Assembly (NCBI GenBank): GCA_034932745.1
Contig: JAYFOJ010000004.1
Location: 1 to 64,000 of the forward strand
DNA: 64,000 nucleotides
Direction: 5' to 3'
Source: JBAYST01 sp034932745
Lineage (GTDB): Bacteria; Bacillota_I; Bacilli_A; RFN20; CAG-826
Both the position numbers and the translations under genes were made by a program. The notes below the pieces were generated by a model that was not told the DNA's origin, searched no databases, and was given only the letters and a program-made list of their open reading frames with translations. Every line of letters begins with the position of its first letter. Positions within the stretch are counted from its first letter, which is position 1. Positions 13,768 through 22,821 of the stretch are shown in pieces.

Positions 13768-16473
13768 ATGGATAAAAAGAGTTTCATTCGCGTTAAGGCG
13801 GGTGCAAAGATCACATCAAACGACTATTTAAAGAAAGTTGCCGCTATGGATAAAGCAAAGCTTTTTGAAAGTTTTTCTTCATCCGAGAATGGTTTAAGCG
13901 AAGATGAAGACATCATCGAAGAACAAAGAGACAAATACGGCAACAATAAATTCAGTGGAGAAAAGAAGAAGTCGGCATTTAGACGTTTTGCCGAAGCGTT
14001 TCTTAATCCGTTCACAGGAATATTATTCGTTATCGCGACTGTCTCATTTATCACCGACGTCATCTTAGCAGATCCGAACGATCGAAATTATGTCACATCC
14101 TCTATCATTATTGCCTTAGTAGTCTTTTCAGGAGTTCTCCGCTTCGTTCAAGAAGCAAAGAGTTCTAAAGCAATGGAAAGTCTGATTTCAATGGTCGAGA
14201 CGACGACCGCGGTCATAAGAGGCGGAGTCGCAAAAGAAATACCAATCGACGAAGTCGTAGTAGGGGATATCATCCATTTAGCCGCTGGAGACGTCGTCCC
14301 ATGCGATGGAAGAATATTAGACGCTAAAGACTTATTTATAACGCAAGCAGCTTTAACAGGCGAGTCAGAGTCAATTGAAAAATGTCCGACTTGCGCTCAA
14401 CCGATATCTAAATCGATAACAGATGTTCGTAATCTTGTCTTTATGGGAACGACAGTTTTAAGCGGCACGGCGAATATGATTGCAGTTCAAGTTGGTAAGA
14501 AAACCGTCTTAGGAGAGACCGCAAAAACACTAACGGTGAAAGCACCTCCGACTAGTTTTGAAAAAGGAATTAAATCGGTATCGTGGATTTTAATCTATTT
14601 CATGCTCGTCATGGTTCCTATCGTTTTACTAATAAATGGTTTTACAAAAAATAACTGGCTTAGTGCTTTCTTGTTTGCCATCTCGGTCGCTGTTGGCCTA
14701 ACGCCTGAAATGCTACCGATGATCGTTACCACCTGTTTAGCAAAAGGTGCGAACATGATGTCGAAAAAGAAAGTCATCATCAAGAAACTAGACTCGATTC
14801 AGAATTTTGGCGCGATGGACATTTTGTGTACTGATAAAACTGGTACCTTAACGCAAGACCAGGTCGTTTTAGAGCAACACTTAGATGTTCACGGACAAGA
14901 TGATACGAGAGTATTAAGACATGCATTCTTAAATTCATACTATCAAACTGGTCTTAAGAATCTTCTAGACCTATCTATTATTAACAAGACAACCGAATTA
15001 TCGGATAAACATCGCGAGTTTAAAACTCTTATTACCGACTATCAAAAGGTGGACGAAGTGCCATTTGATTTTACTCGTCGAAGAATGAGCGTTGTGGTAA
15101 AAGACAAAACGAACAAAATTCAAATGATTACTAAAGGCGCGGTGGAAGAAATTCTAAGCGTCTGTTCATATGTTGAATACCATGGTAAAGTGCAAGAATT
15201 AACAGAAGAATTAAAGCAAGAGATAAACACTAATGTCGCTAATTTAAACGCTAATGGCATGCGCGTTATAGCGGTGGCTCAAAAGACTAATCCATCTCCT
15301 GTTGGTGCTTTCTCGATTAACGACGAAAAAGAAATGGTATTAATTGGTTATTTAACCTTCTTAGATCCAGCCAAACCATCAGCAAAAGAAGCAATAAAAG
15401 ATCTTCTCCATTACGGAGTAACGGTCAAGATTTTAACTGGAGATAACGAAGCGGTTACAAAACGTATTTGTCAAGATGTTGGTCTTGATACAAAACATAT
15501 CATGCTCGGTACAGAGGTCGAAGAATTAACGGATGCTCAATTAAAGACTCGTATCGAAGATATCGACATATTTGCGAAACTCCTTCCAGACCAAAAGGCC
15601 CGTATTGTTCGGTTATTAAAGGCTAAGGGTCACGTTGTCGGTTATATGGGGGATGGCATTAACGACGCACAATCGATGAGAGAAGCCGATATCGGCATCA
15701 GTGTCGATACTGCGGTCGACATCGCTAAGGAATCTGCGGATGTTATTTTGCTTGAAAAGAACCTCAATGTACTCAAGGAAGGAATTATTGAAGGTCGTAA
15801 GGTTTATAACAACCTGATGAAGTATATTAAGATTACCGCTAGTTCGAATTTCGGCAATATGCTATCGGTGGTCATCGCTAGTATCATGCTTCCATTTTTA
15901 CCGATGCTTCCAGTTCAACTCATATTACTTAATATGATTTACGATATCTCATGCACAGCCTTACCTTGGGATAACGTCGACCCAGAGTATCTGCTCCAGC
16001 CACGGAAATGGGAAGCTAAAGATATCGTTAGATTTATCTTCACCTTTGGTCCGGTCTCGTCCATCTTTGATATAACGACATATCTCATGCTCTTCTTCGT
16101 CTTTGGACCGATGGCGTTCGGCGGTCAATATAGTAGTCTAACCGCTGATAAGCAGGTGCTATTTGCGATGATGTTCCAAACCGGATGGTTTATTGAATCG
16201 ATGTGGACACAGTCTATTGTTATTCACGTATTAAGATCTAAACACATCCCGTTCTTCCACTCTAAAGCCTCTAATGCTGTCTACTTCTTTACGATAGTAA
16301 CTTCAATACTAGCTTCGCTATTATGCTATATTCCGTATGTTAATAATGCGTTTGATTTCTATCAGATTATGCCTATCTTCTTCGTATATGTTATCGGCGT
16401 ATTATTTATCTACACCATACTAGCCTCTTTATTAAAACAAATATATGTCAAAAAGAACCCATCCTTCTTATAA
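13768..16473 (+). CDS. mgtA: P-type Mg2+ import ATPase (MgtA-like)
   Basis: A 901-residue P3-type ATPase moving Mg2+ into the cell at the expense of ATP. It has the cation-ATPase N-domain, E1-E2 actuator motif LTGESE, a DKTGTLT phosphorylation site with D356, the nucleotide-binding region (TKGAVEEIL), the hinge MGDGINDAQSM and C-terminal transmembrane helices. LTPEMLPMIV in the membrane part is characteristic of the MgtA/MgtB branch. Length matches the family (about 900). The ATG follows TTTAGGAGGAATCTT. It is expressed alone behind a ~200-base structured leader and is followed by copA 52 bases later, which has its own promoter. Confidence 0.93.
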   Translation: MDKKSFIRVKAGAKITSNDYLKKVAAMDKAKLFESFSSSENGLSEDEDIIEEQRDKYGNNKFSGEKKKSAFRRFAEAFLNPFTGILFVIATVSFITDVILADPNDRNYVTSSIIIALVVFSGVLRFVQEAKSSKAMESLISMVETTTAVIRGGVAKEIPIDEVVVGDIIHLAAGDVVPCDGRILDAKDLFITQAALTGESESIEKCPTCAQPISKSITDVRNLVFMGTTVLSGTANMIAVQVGKKTVLGETAKTLTVKAPPTSFEKGIKSVSWILIYFMLVMVPIVLLINGFTKNNWLSAFLFAISVAVGLTPEMLPMIVTTCLAKGANMMSKKKVIIKKLDSIQNFGAMDILCTDKTGTLTQDQVVLEQHLDVHGQDDTRVLRHAFLNSYYQTGLKNLLDLSIINKTTELSDKHREFKTLITDYQKVDEVPFDFTRRRMSVVVKDKTNKIQMITKGAVEEILSVCSYVEYHGKVQELTEELKQEINTNVANLNANGMRVIAVAQKTNPSPVGAFSINDEKEMVLIGYLTFLDPAKPSAKEAIKDLLHYGVTVKILTGDNEAVTKRICQDVGLDTKHIMLGTEVEELTDAQLKTRIEDIDIFAKLLPDQKARIVRLLKAKGHVVGYMGDGINDAQSMREADIGISVDTAVDIAKESADVILLEKNLNVLKEGIIEGRKVYNNLMKYIKITASSNFGNMLSVVIASIMLPFLPMLPVQLILLNMIYDISCTALPWDNVDPEYLLQPRKWEAKDIVRFIFTFGPVSSIFDITTYLMLFFVFGPMAFGGQYSSLTADKQVLFAMMFQTGWFIESMWTQSIVIHVLRSKHIPFFHSKASNAVYFFTIVTSILASLLCYIPYVNNAFDFYQIMPIFFVYVIGVLFIYTILASLLKQIYVKKNPSFL

Positions 16474-16489
16474 TTAATGAGCACTTAGT

Positions 16490-16516
16490 TTGACACCCTA
16501 TGGGGGTATATATTAA
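16490..16516 (+). promoter_or_regulatory. copA promoter with CsoR operator
   Basis: A consensus -35 TTGACA (16490-16495) is followed by ACCCTATGGGGGTA (16495-16508), nearly identical to the CsoR operator of Bacillus copZA, then TATTAA (16511-16516, spacer 15). The operator fills the space between -35 and -10, so CsoR binding would block RNA polymerase until Cu(I) releases it. csoR is the last gene of the operon. Confidence 0.85.
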
Positions 16517-16525
16517 CCTTTAGTT

Positions 16526-18787
16526 ATGATCAAACGAAAGTATAAAATTGAGGGAATGTTCTGCTCGGCTTGTGAATCACATGTTCAGAAAGCCGCTCTT
16601 AAGGGTAATGGAGTAACTTCAGCAAACGTTAGTCTACTAACTAACACGATGGAAGTTACTTTTTCGCACAAGATCGATGATGAATCAATTATCGATAATG
16701 TAAAGAAGGCTGGCTATAAAGCCTCGGTCTACGAAGACGATTACGCGAAGAGAAAATCATTCCGCAAGAGATTACTTAATACAACATTAGCTAAACTCAT
16801 TGTTTCGATTACTTTATTAATCGCGTTAATGTACTTTTCAATGGGAGCAATGTTCAATTGGCCATTATTTGAACTAGATTCAGTTAACTTGGGAATTCAA
16901 ATGTCTCTAACCCTTGTGATTATGGTCATTTATTTCTCTTACTTCATCAAGGGCTTTAAAGGCCTCTTTAAATTACACCCAACAATGGAGTCGTTAATCT
17001 CGTTAGGCAGCTTAGTTAGTTTTATCTATGGCGTTTTTGCTTTTTCTCAAGTCGTAATCGGTGAAGCGACCATGAATATGGATTTAATCCATAAGTGGTA
17101 TCATAATGTCTACTTTGAAGCCGGGGCAATGATTATCGTTCTCGTCAGTCTTGGCAAATTCTTAGAAGCAATTGCTAAAGATAAAACAACTTCATCATTA
17201 GAGCACCTATTATCTTTAACTCCAGATACCGCGATCGTTAAAAATGGCGATGAGTATCTTAAAGTAGCGGTGAAGGATCTAAAAGTTGGAGATATTATCG
17301 TCATTAAGCCAGGTGATTCAATTCCAATTGATGGAACAATCACCAAAGGTTATGGATATCTTGAAGAATCCGCTTTAACTGGAGAACCTTTACCCCGCTA
17401 TAAGAAAGTTGGAGATTTAGTTATCGGTGGTTCGATTAATCAAAATGGCTTCTTTCTATTTAAGGTATCTTCCGTAGGAAAAGATACAACTTTAGCAAAA
17501 ATTATCAGTCTCGTCGAAGAAGCCTCTTCTTCTAAAGCTCGCTTGGCTTTACTAGCAGATAAGGTCTCTTCAGTCTTTGTCCCAATCGTCATTGTTTTAT
17601 CTTTATTAACTTTCACCATTTGGTATTTAGTAACTAAAGATATCGAACTAGCGGTTAACTTTGGCGTCTCGGTATTAGTTATATCTTGTCCGTGTGCTTT
17701 AGGTTTAGCCACTCCAGTTGCGATTATGGTCGGAACTGGTAAAGGAGCAGAAAACGGCATTTTACTAAAATCTGCTCAGGCATTTGAATCTTTGAGCAAA
17801 GTAAAAACGATCGCCTTTGATAAGACCGGCACCCTTACTAGTGGACATCTCAAAATTATCGATTACGTTCTTATGAATAAGAAATATAGCAATATCGACT
17901 CGATTATCTATTCGTCAGAAGAAAAGAGTAATCACCCTTTATCGATGTCAATCGTAAAGTATTTTGAAGATAAGAAGACTCCTAAAACCGAGATAAAAGA
18001 TTTCGATAACTTGCCAGGCTTAGGAATTAAAACAACCTATAAAGACAAGGACGTCTATATTGGAAGCGCTCAGCTAATGAAAGAAATCGGCGTTAACGAA
18101 GAACTTCCTTTGGGGAAAGAAAATTATTCAACCTTAGTTTATGTCTCTATCGATCACAAACTAATCGCCTTTATTGAATTGGTAGACGCAATTAAAGAAG
18201 ACGCTATAAAAGCATTAGCAATATTAAAAAAAGAAAAGTATCACCTCGTCCTTATTAGTGGTGATAACGCTTTAGCGACTTCGAGTTTAGCGAGTAAAGT
18301 CGGAATCAAAGAATATTATGCGAATGTAAAACCAAACGAGAAACAAGCGATCGTTAATAAACTTCAATCCAATGGTCAATTGGTGGCGATGGTGGGCGAC
18401 GGGATTAATGACGCTCCAGCTTTAGAGACCGCTGATATTGGAATCGCGATTGGTAGCGGTGCTAATGTCGCTATCGATTGTGCAGATGTCGTTTTAATGA
18501 ACCCATCGTTATTGGACTTAGTAAATTCATTATATTTATCAAAAAAAGTGGTAAAGAACATCAAGATGAATTTGTTCTATGCATTTATCTATAACATCAT
18601 TGGAATCCCACTAGCAGCAGGGTTACTCTTTTATACTCCGTTAGCGTTATCTTTAAACCCAATGATTGCTTCGGGTATTATGTCTATTTCATCATTAACA
18701 GTCGTTATAAATGCTCTTTTACTTAAAAGAATTAACTTTCATAAAAAGAATAAAAAGGAGGAAGTTAACAATGAAAACAGTAATTAA
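16526..18787 (+). CDS. copA: Cu(I)-exporting P1B-type ATPase CopA
   Basis: A 753-residue copper efflux ATPase. It has one N-terminal heavy-metal-associated domain with C13-X2-C16 (GMFCSAC), the transmembrane CPC motif C388-P-C390, the phosphorylation site D432 (DKTGTLT), the HP motif SNHPLS and the hinge GDGINDAP. It pumps Cu(I) out of the cytoplasm. ATG 16526 has no Shine-Dalgarno and lies nine bases after the -10 box, so the mRNA may be leaderless. The 3' end overlaps copZ by 17 bases. Operon copA-copZ-csoR, under the CsoR operator upstream. Confidence 0.95.
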   Translation: MIKRKYKIEGMFCSACESHVQKAALKGNGVTSANVSLLTNTMEVTFSHKIDDESIIDNVKKAGYKASVYEDDYAKRKSFRKRLLNTTLAKLIVSITLLIALMYFSMGAMFNWPLFELDSVNLGIQMSLTLVIMVIYFSYFIKGFKGLFKLHPTMESLISLGSLVSFIYGVFAFSQVVIGEATMNMDLIHKWYHNVYFEAGAMIIVLVSLGKFLEAIAKDKTTSSLEHLLSLTPDTAIVKNGDEYLKVAVKDLKVGDIIVIKPGDSIPIDGTITKGYGYLEESALTGEPLPRYKKVGDLVIGGSINQNGFFLFKVSSVGKDTTLAKIISLVEEASSSKARLALLADKVSSVFVPIVIVLSLLTFTIWYLVTKDIELAVNFGVSVLVISCPCALGLATPVAIMVGTGKGAENGILLKSAQAFESLSKVKTIAFDKTGTLTSGHLKIIDYVLMNKKYSNIDSIIYSSEEKSNHPLSMSIVKYFEDKKTPKTEIKDFDNLPGLGIKTTYKDKDVYIGSAQLMKEIGVNEELPLGKENYSTLVYVSIDHKLIAFIELVDAIKEDAIKALAILKKEKYHLVLISGDNALATSSLASKVGIKEYYANVKPNEKQAIVNKLQSNGQLVAMVGDGINDAPALETADIGIAIGSGANVAIDCADVVLMNPSLLDLVNSLYLSKKVVKNIKMNLFYAFIYNIIGIPLAAGLLFYTPLALSLNPMIASGIMSISSLTVVINALLLKRINFHKKNKKEEVNNENSN

Positions 18788-18983
18788 GGTCGGAGGCATG
18801 ATGTGTGAACATTGTGCTATGCATGTCAAAAATGGTTTAAAAGAATTAAAAGGTGTCGAAAGTGTCGACGTGAGTTTAAAAGACAAAAAAGCGACACTGA
18901 CATCTAAAGTGGCGATTAGCGAAAAAGATATCGTAAAGGCAATCGAAAATGCTGGATATCGTTTTGAAGGATACGGCGAATGA
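18771..18983 (+). CDS. copZ: copper chaperone CopZ
   Basis: A 70-residue single HMA domain with the metal motif MMCEHC (the C-X2-C pair) near residue 11 and the ferredoxin-like pattern ending in AIENAGYRF. It carries Cu(I) to CopA. ATG 18771 is chosen because AAGGAGG (18755-18761) lies nine bases upstream; a longer frame from 18711 would lie inside copA and add a non-homologous basic stretch. It ends in TGA overlapping the csoR start (ATGA). Confidence 0.95.
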   Translation: MKTVIKVGGMMCEHCAMHVKNGLKELKGVESVDVSLKDKKATLTSKVAISEKDIVKAIENAGYRFEGYGE

Positions 18984-19237
18984 AAGCGAACAAAGAAAAA
19001 ATTAAAAAGTATATCAACGTCGCTAAAGGACAACTAGACGGAATCTCAAAGATGATCGACGCTGATGAGTATTGTGTCGACATTTCAAATCAAATATTGG
19101 CTTCGATAGCCATTTTAAAAAAAGCTAACGATGAGATTATTACCACCCATATCGCTAGTTGTGTCAAAAACGCGAATGGGGAAGAGTTTGATAAGAAGAT
19201 GGATGAAATATCCAAGTTGCTCAAAAGGCTTGATTAA
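18980..19237 (+). CDS. csoR: copper-sensing transcriptional repressor CsoR
   Basis: An 85-residue all-helical DUF156-family repressor. The Cu(I) ligands C32, H57 and C61 (in ADEYCVD and THIASC) match the C-H-C set of CsoR, separating it from the nickel (RcnR) and formaldehyde (FrmR) branches. It is expected to bind the ACCCTATGGGGGTA site before copA and to be released by copper, so the operon is self-regulated. It overlaps copZ by four bases, and its stop overlaps the convergent antiporter gene by four bases. Confidence 0.93.
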   Translation: MKANKEKIKKYINVAKGQLDGISKMIDADEYCVDISNQILASIAILKKANDEIITTHIASCVKNANGEEFDKKMDEISKLLKRLD

Positions 19238-20439
19238 ACAGCCTCTTTCTTAACTAGCTTATCTTTAAAGATATCGACTAAGAAGGCGCCAATCGGAGCG
19301 GTCAGTAATATTGCCACGACCGAAACCGATAAGACTATTGTTCCTGCTTTAATAGTGCTTTGGTTTCCACTAGAAATACCTAAATCTAATAGAGTTCCAC
19401 CAATAGCGGCTTGAACAGTTGCCTTTGGCATATAGGCAATAGTGGTAAAGCATCTTTCTTTAATGTTTAACTCAGTTTTAATCAGCGAAACATTAACACC
19501 GATAAAGCGAATGAGTAAGCCAACGCCAATTACTAACAATGCCGGTAAGAAGTACATTGGAAAGTATTCTACTTTAATAGAAGCGCCTACTAAGACGAAT
19601 AAAAATAATTCAGCGACTACCCATAGACGATCCGCTTTAGCTGCCAGCCGTATCGCGGCAGTTTTTCTTTTAGCTAAAATGACAACTCCAAGTGCAATCG
19701 CGGATAAGAGACTTGAAAAACCAAACCATTGCCCGAAGTAGCTTTCTAAAGCGACAAGACCAAAAGCGATACCTAATATTAAAGTTATCTTAATGCTATC
19801 TCGCATATGAACTTTCTTAAAAAGAAAGGCTAGTAGTAAACCGATTAGGATTCCGACACCAATACCAGAGATGATCGATATTGGGACATTCAAAAAGGTC
19901 ATCAATGATAATCCGTTACCACTTTCAATCGTTAAGAAGGTAGTGAAAAAGACAATCATGACTATGTCGTCACATGAACTACCGGCGATAATCATTTGCG
20001 GAATGCTTTTCTTTGTTCCCTGATTGTCTTCAATCATTTTAACCATTCTTGGAACAACGACAGCGGGAGATACAGCGCCAATCACGGCTCCAAGAAGAAA
20101 TGATTCATTATAAGTTAGGCCAAGAACGTACGGACTAACTAGTCCAATCGCAATCATTTCAAAGCATGCAGGAACAAAGCTTAATAAGATAGCGGGTCTT
20201 CCTGCTTTCTTTAAGTCTTTTAAATCAAGATTTAGTCCAGCTTTAATAAGAATGATAATTAAAGCAATCTTTCTTAATTCAGCGGAGATATTTAATATCG
20301 ACTGATCAATTAAACCAAAATAGCCAAAAAGGATACCGATTAGTAAATAACCAATTAGTGATGGTAGTTTAATTAACTTGAATAAGTAACCAATGACAAC
20401 GCCACCAATAAGAATCAATGCTAGTGATAAGAAAAACAT
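19234..20439 (-). CDS. cation/proton antiporter (CPA family) under a fluoride riboswitch
   Basis: A 401-residue membrane protein with about 12 helices in the Na+/H+ exchanger fold. Family marks are LPSLIGYLLIGILFGYFGL in helix 1-2, RKIALIIILIKAGLNLDL, and GAVIGAVSPAVVVPRMV followed by AGSSCDDIVMIVFF, where the Asp pair corresponds to the ion-binding site. There is no TrkA-N domain. By homology it exchanges Na+, K+ or another ion for protons. Because its leader reads as a fluoride riboswitch, the physiological job may be relief of fluoride toxicity; NhaA-like antiporters are among the known gene classes under this riboswitch. AAGGGGGG precedes the ATG. Convergent with csoR. Confidence 0.88.
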   Translation of the reverse strand: MFFLSLALILIGGVVIGYLFKLIKLPSLIGYLLIGILFGYFGLIDQSILNISAELRKIALIIILIKAGLNLDLKDLKKAGRPAILLSFVPACFEMIAIGLVSPYVLGLTYNESFLLGAVIGAVSPAVVVPRMVKMIEDNQGTKKSIPQMIIAGSSCDDIVMIVFFTTFLTIESGNGLSLMTFLNVPISIISGIGVGILIGLLLAFLFKKVHMRDSIKITLILGIAFGLVALESYFGQWFGFSSLLSAIALGVVILAKRKTAAIRLAAKADRLWVVAELFLFVLVGASIKVEYFPMYFLPALLVIGVGLLIRFIGVNVSLIKTELNIKERCFTTIAYMPKATVQAAIGGTLLDLGISSGNQSTIKAGTIVLSVSVVAILLTAPIGAFLVDIFKDKLVKKEAV

Positions 20440-20454
20440 AAGCCCCCCTTTTTA

Positions 20455-20556
20455 ATAAAAAAGCCGATGCACATATCTGTGCAAAAAAACGGCACAGACG
20501 TCATCAGCGTATAAGCGGTTTGATTCATTTGAATCTGGGAGACATCATTCCCGGAT
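20455..20556 (-). promoter_or_regulatory. fluoride riboswitch (crcB motif) with transcription terminator
   Basis: Read on the minus strand, the aptamer runs 20554 to 20497. GGGAAUGAUGUCUCCC has P1 GGG/CCC around the GAUGUC loop. An optional hairpin GAUUC-AAAU-GAAUC follows, then the conserved AAACCGC ... GCUGAUGACGUC. The pseudoknot GAUGUC/GACGUC pairs fully, with one G-U. The expression platform is a terminator in which GCUGAUG (20508-20502) pairs with CAUCGGC (20469-20463), plus the inner UCUGUGC/GCACAGA stem and a U6 tail at 20462-20457. It uses the aptamer core, so ligand binding should prevent termination (ON switch), as in known fluoride riboswitches. Confidence 0.85.
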
Positions 20557-20576
20557 GTAAATATATCGCTTTGACG

Positions 20577-20582
20577 ATTATA
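20577..20582 (-). promoter_or_regulatory. -10 box of the antiporter transcript
   Basis: TATAAT on the minus strand, placing the start of RNA near 20570, just before the riboswitch aptamer. No convincing -35 box. Confidence 0.55.
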
Positions 20583-20680
20583 AGGCAACAAAATGATGAA
20601 AACTGTAAACACGCTAACTAAAATCTTGATTGTTTATTAGAAACGAGAGTGCAAAAATGTACTTATCAAAGGAGATAATA

Positions 20681-21103
20681 ATGAACACATTACTCAAAAC
20701 CAATAGAGGTTTCTGGAAGTATTTTTTCCTTGGAATCATTACTTTGGGCATTTACCCACTTTACATCATTCATGCTTTTGCAAAAGAAACAAACATTGCT
20801 TGCGAAGGAGACGGACAACATACGAGAGGATTACTTGCAGTAATTCTCCTATCTCTTATTACCATAGGCATTTACGGCATTGTTTGGGAGTATAAGATTA
20901 TTGAAAGAAGAAATGCTTATACGATTAGAAACAACCTTCCTTCTCGCTTAACTGGTGTTTTGTATTTACTTACATTCTTTATTCTTGGTCAAATTACTTT
21001 GGGAATCATGCATTTGGTAGTTTTGGTCAAATTTCTCCATCAACAAAATGACGTTAATCAAATCTACAACTCAAAGATTACTCAAGTAGCTAGCAAACAA
21101 TAG
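20681..21103 (+). CDS. DUF4234 membrane protein
   Basis: A 140-residue protein with four predicted helices in two similar halves: RGFWKYFFLGIITLGIYPLY and LLAVILLSLITIGIYGIVWE, each with the TLGIY or TIGIY turn typical of DUF4234, then a third pair. Function unknown. ATG 20681 is chosen because AAAGGAG lies seven bases upstream; an upstream in-frame extension to 20630 lacks a ribosome site. It is divergent from the riboswitch-controlled antiporter gene and stands alone. Confidence 0.8.
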   Translation: MNTLLKTNRGFWKYFFLGIITLGIYPLYIIHAFAKETNIACEGDGQHTRGLLAVILLSLITIGIYGIVWEYKIIERRNAYTIRNNLPSRLTGVLYLLTFFILGQITLGIMHLVVLVKFLHQQNDVNQIYNSKITQVASKQ

Positions 21104-21149
21104 CAATTATTGCTTATTTGAAAGACTTCAAAAAAATCTTTTCGTTGTC

Positions 21150-21178
21150 TTTACATTCTTATTAGTTTTATTCATAAT
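21150..21178 (+). promoter_or_regulatory. promoter of the DUF3137-lemA operon
   Basis: TTTACA (21150-21155), 17-base spacer, CATAAT (21173-21178). Confidence 0.7.
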
Positions 21179-21208
21179 GAATACTTGAAAAGAAACGAGG
21201 TCTTTTAA

Positions 21209-22135
21209 GTGGAATTACAAAAGTTAGAAGAAGAGCGTTTAGTCCTTCTTCAGTCCTACAAAAAGAAATCAGAAATCGGATTTATCTTACTAGCGGTCGG
21301 CTTGCTAGCAAGTTTTATCTTTGGCTTTATTCTTTTCACCGATAGTAAAGTAGAAGCAGTGTTCGTCATCGGACTAGTAACGGGAATCATTCTCGTTTTC
21401 GCCGCTTCGGTATTTTTAGGAATGGCCGGTAGTGAAAACCGTAAATATAGCAAGAGAATAAAAGGTGTTGTCATTAAGCAGATATTAGATGGTATTTATA
21501 AAGACGCAACATACGACCAAAGCAAGTCGATTAATGTTGAAAATATGTTGTCGATGGGACTATTCCCACGTCCAGATCGCTACCACGGTGAAGACTATTA
21601 TTCTGGTGAGTTCGACGGCATTAAGTTTGAGACCAGCGAATTAACCTTAGAACGTCGTGTTTCTCATTCCGATTCTAAAGGACATATGTATTATACATAT
21701 GAACCGTACTTTATCGGCCGCTATATCTTATTTACGCTTCCACGCAAATTCGATGATTCAATTCTTATTAGAGAATCTCAATTTTTAGATGGTTTTAATC
21801 TTACTGGACTAAAGAAAGTGGAAACCGAAAGCATAGAGTTCAATAAGAAATTTAAAATATATTCCACTAATGAAGAATTCTTCTTCTATATGATTACGCC
21901 ATTATTTATGGATCACCTACTCACTTTTGAACAAAATCATGTCGGTCAAATCTACGCGGCATTTAAACACAATAGTTTTCATTTTGCGCTCGATGATAAA
22001 AAGAACCACTTCGAGTTCAACATCAAAACTCCGCTTACTAACGAAGGCTTGATGGGCGTTACCAAAGACTTAATGATGCCCAAAGATATAATTGAAGATC
22101 TACGCTTCAATACAAGCAAATTCCAAAATCAATAA
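21209..22135 (+). CDS. DUF3137 membrane protein
   Basis: A 308-residue protein. The N-terminal ~20 residues form a charged helix, followed by two membrane helices (GFILLAVGLLASFIFGFILF and VFVIGLVTGIILVFAASVFL), then a cytoplasmic beta-rich domain with SMGLFPRPDRYHGEDYYSGE and FDGIKFETSEL, the recognisable part of DUF3137. Function is not established; the family is commonly linked to lemA. The start is GTG with the weak ribosome site CGAGG. It is 14 bases upstream of lemA in one operon. Confidence 0.82.
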   Translation: MELQKLEEERLVLLQSYKKKSEIGFILLAVGLLASFIFGFILFTDSKVEAVFVIGLVTGIILVFAASVFLGMAGSENRKYSKRIKGVVIKQILDGIYKDATYDQSKSINVENMLSMGLFPRPDRYHGEDYYSGEFDGIKFETSELTLERRVSHSDSKGHMYYTYEPYFIGRYILFTLPRKFDDSILIRESQFLDGFNLTGLKKVETESIEFNKKFKIYSTNEEFFFYMITPLFMDHLLTFEQNHVGQIYAAFKHNSFHFALDDKKNHFEFNIKTPLTNEGLMGVTKDLMMPKDIIEDLRFNTSKFQNQ

Positions 22136-22149
22136 CAGGAGGAAATATT

Positions 22150-22719
22150 ATGGAAATTTGGCAAATCGTTCTAATCGTTGTCGGTGTCATTCTATTCTTG
22201 GGTTTCGTAGTTTTAGTTTGGTACATCTCGACTCTTAACAATTTCCGTCGAATGGTCGTAAAAATTGACGAAAGCGAATCTTCGATTGATGTTGCTTTAA
22301 CAAAGCGCTTCGATTTACTAACGAAGATGGTCGCCGCCACAAAAGGATACACAAAGCACGAACAAGAAACTCTTGAAAAAGTTATCGCAATGAGAAAACC
22401 AGCTACTGGTGCCACGATGGCTCAAAAGACTGAATTCGCTAACGAGTTAACAAAAGGTTTGAGTGCGATTAATGTCGTGGTGGAACAATACCCAACTTTA
22501 AAAGCTGATTCAACTTTCTTAAAGCTTCAAGATGCAAGTGCGGAAGTCGAAGAGAATTTACAAGCGACACGTCGCTTCTACAACTCTAATGTCAGAATTT
22601 ACAATTCTGCGATTATTGTTTTCCCAGGCAACATCGTCGCTAAAGGAAGAGGATTTACTCCAAGAGATTTCTTCGAAGCAGAAGCCGCTAAAAAAGAAGA
22701 CGTTAAATTCGATTTCTAG
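22150..22719 (+). CDS. lemA: LemA family membrane protein
   Basis: A 189-residue protein with one N-terminal membrane helix (WQIVLIVVGVILFLGFVVLV) and the LemA helical bundle: TLNNFRRMVVKIDESESSID, LQDASAEVEENLQATRRFYN and NSAIIVFPGNIVA. Expected topology is N-out with a large cytoplasmic bundle; the function is unknown. AGGAGG precedes the ATG. It pairs with the DUF3137 gene and is closed by a terminator. Confidence 0.92.
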   Translation: MEIWQIVLIVVGVILFLGFVVLVWYISTLNNFRRMVVKIDESESSIDVALTKRFDLLTKMVAATKGYTKHEQETLEKVIAMRKPATGATMAQKTEFANELTKGLSAINVVVEQYPTLKADSTFLKLQDASAEVEENLQATRRFYNSNVRIYNSAIIVFPGNIVAKGRGFTPRDFFEAEAAKKEDVKFDF

Positions 22720-22736
22720 AATGAGCTCAATGAGAT

Positions 22737-22768
22737 AATAGGCATCGAACGATGCCTATTTTTATTTT
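22737..22768 (+). terminator. terminator after lemA
   Basis: Ten-pair stem AATAGGCATC / GATGCCTATT, loop GAAC, then TTTTATTTTAT. Confidence 0.9.
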
Positions 22769-22821
22769 ATCTATTTTGTATAGTTCTTTATCATAGACAC
22801 TACTTCAAATATAATTAAATC

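Noticed and set aside
20497..20509. Hammerhead ribozyme core (CUGAUGA on the minus strand)
   Set aside because: The required GAAA after stem II and the cleavage-site context are missing. CUGAUGAC is explained by the fluoride riboswitch core.
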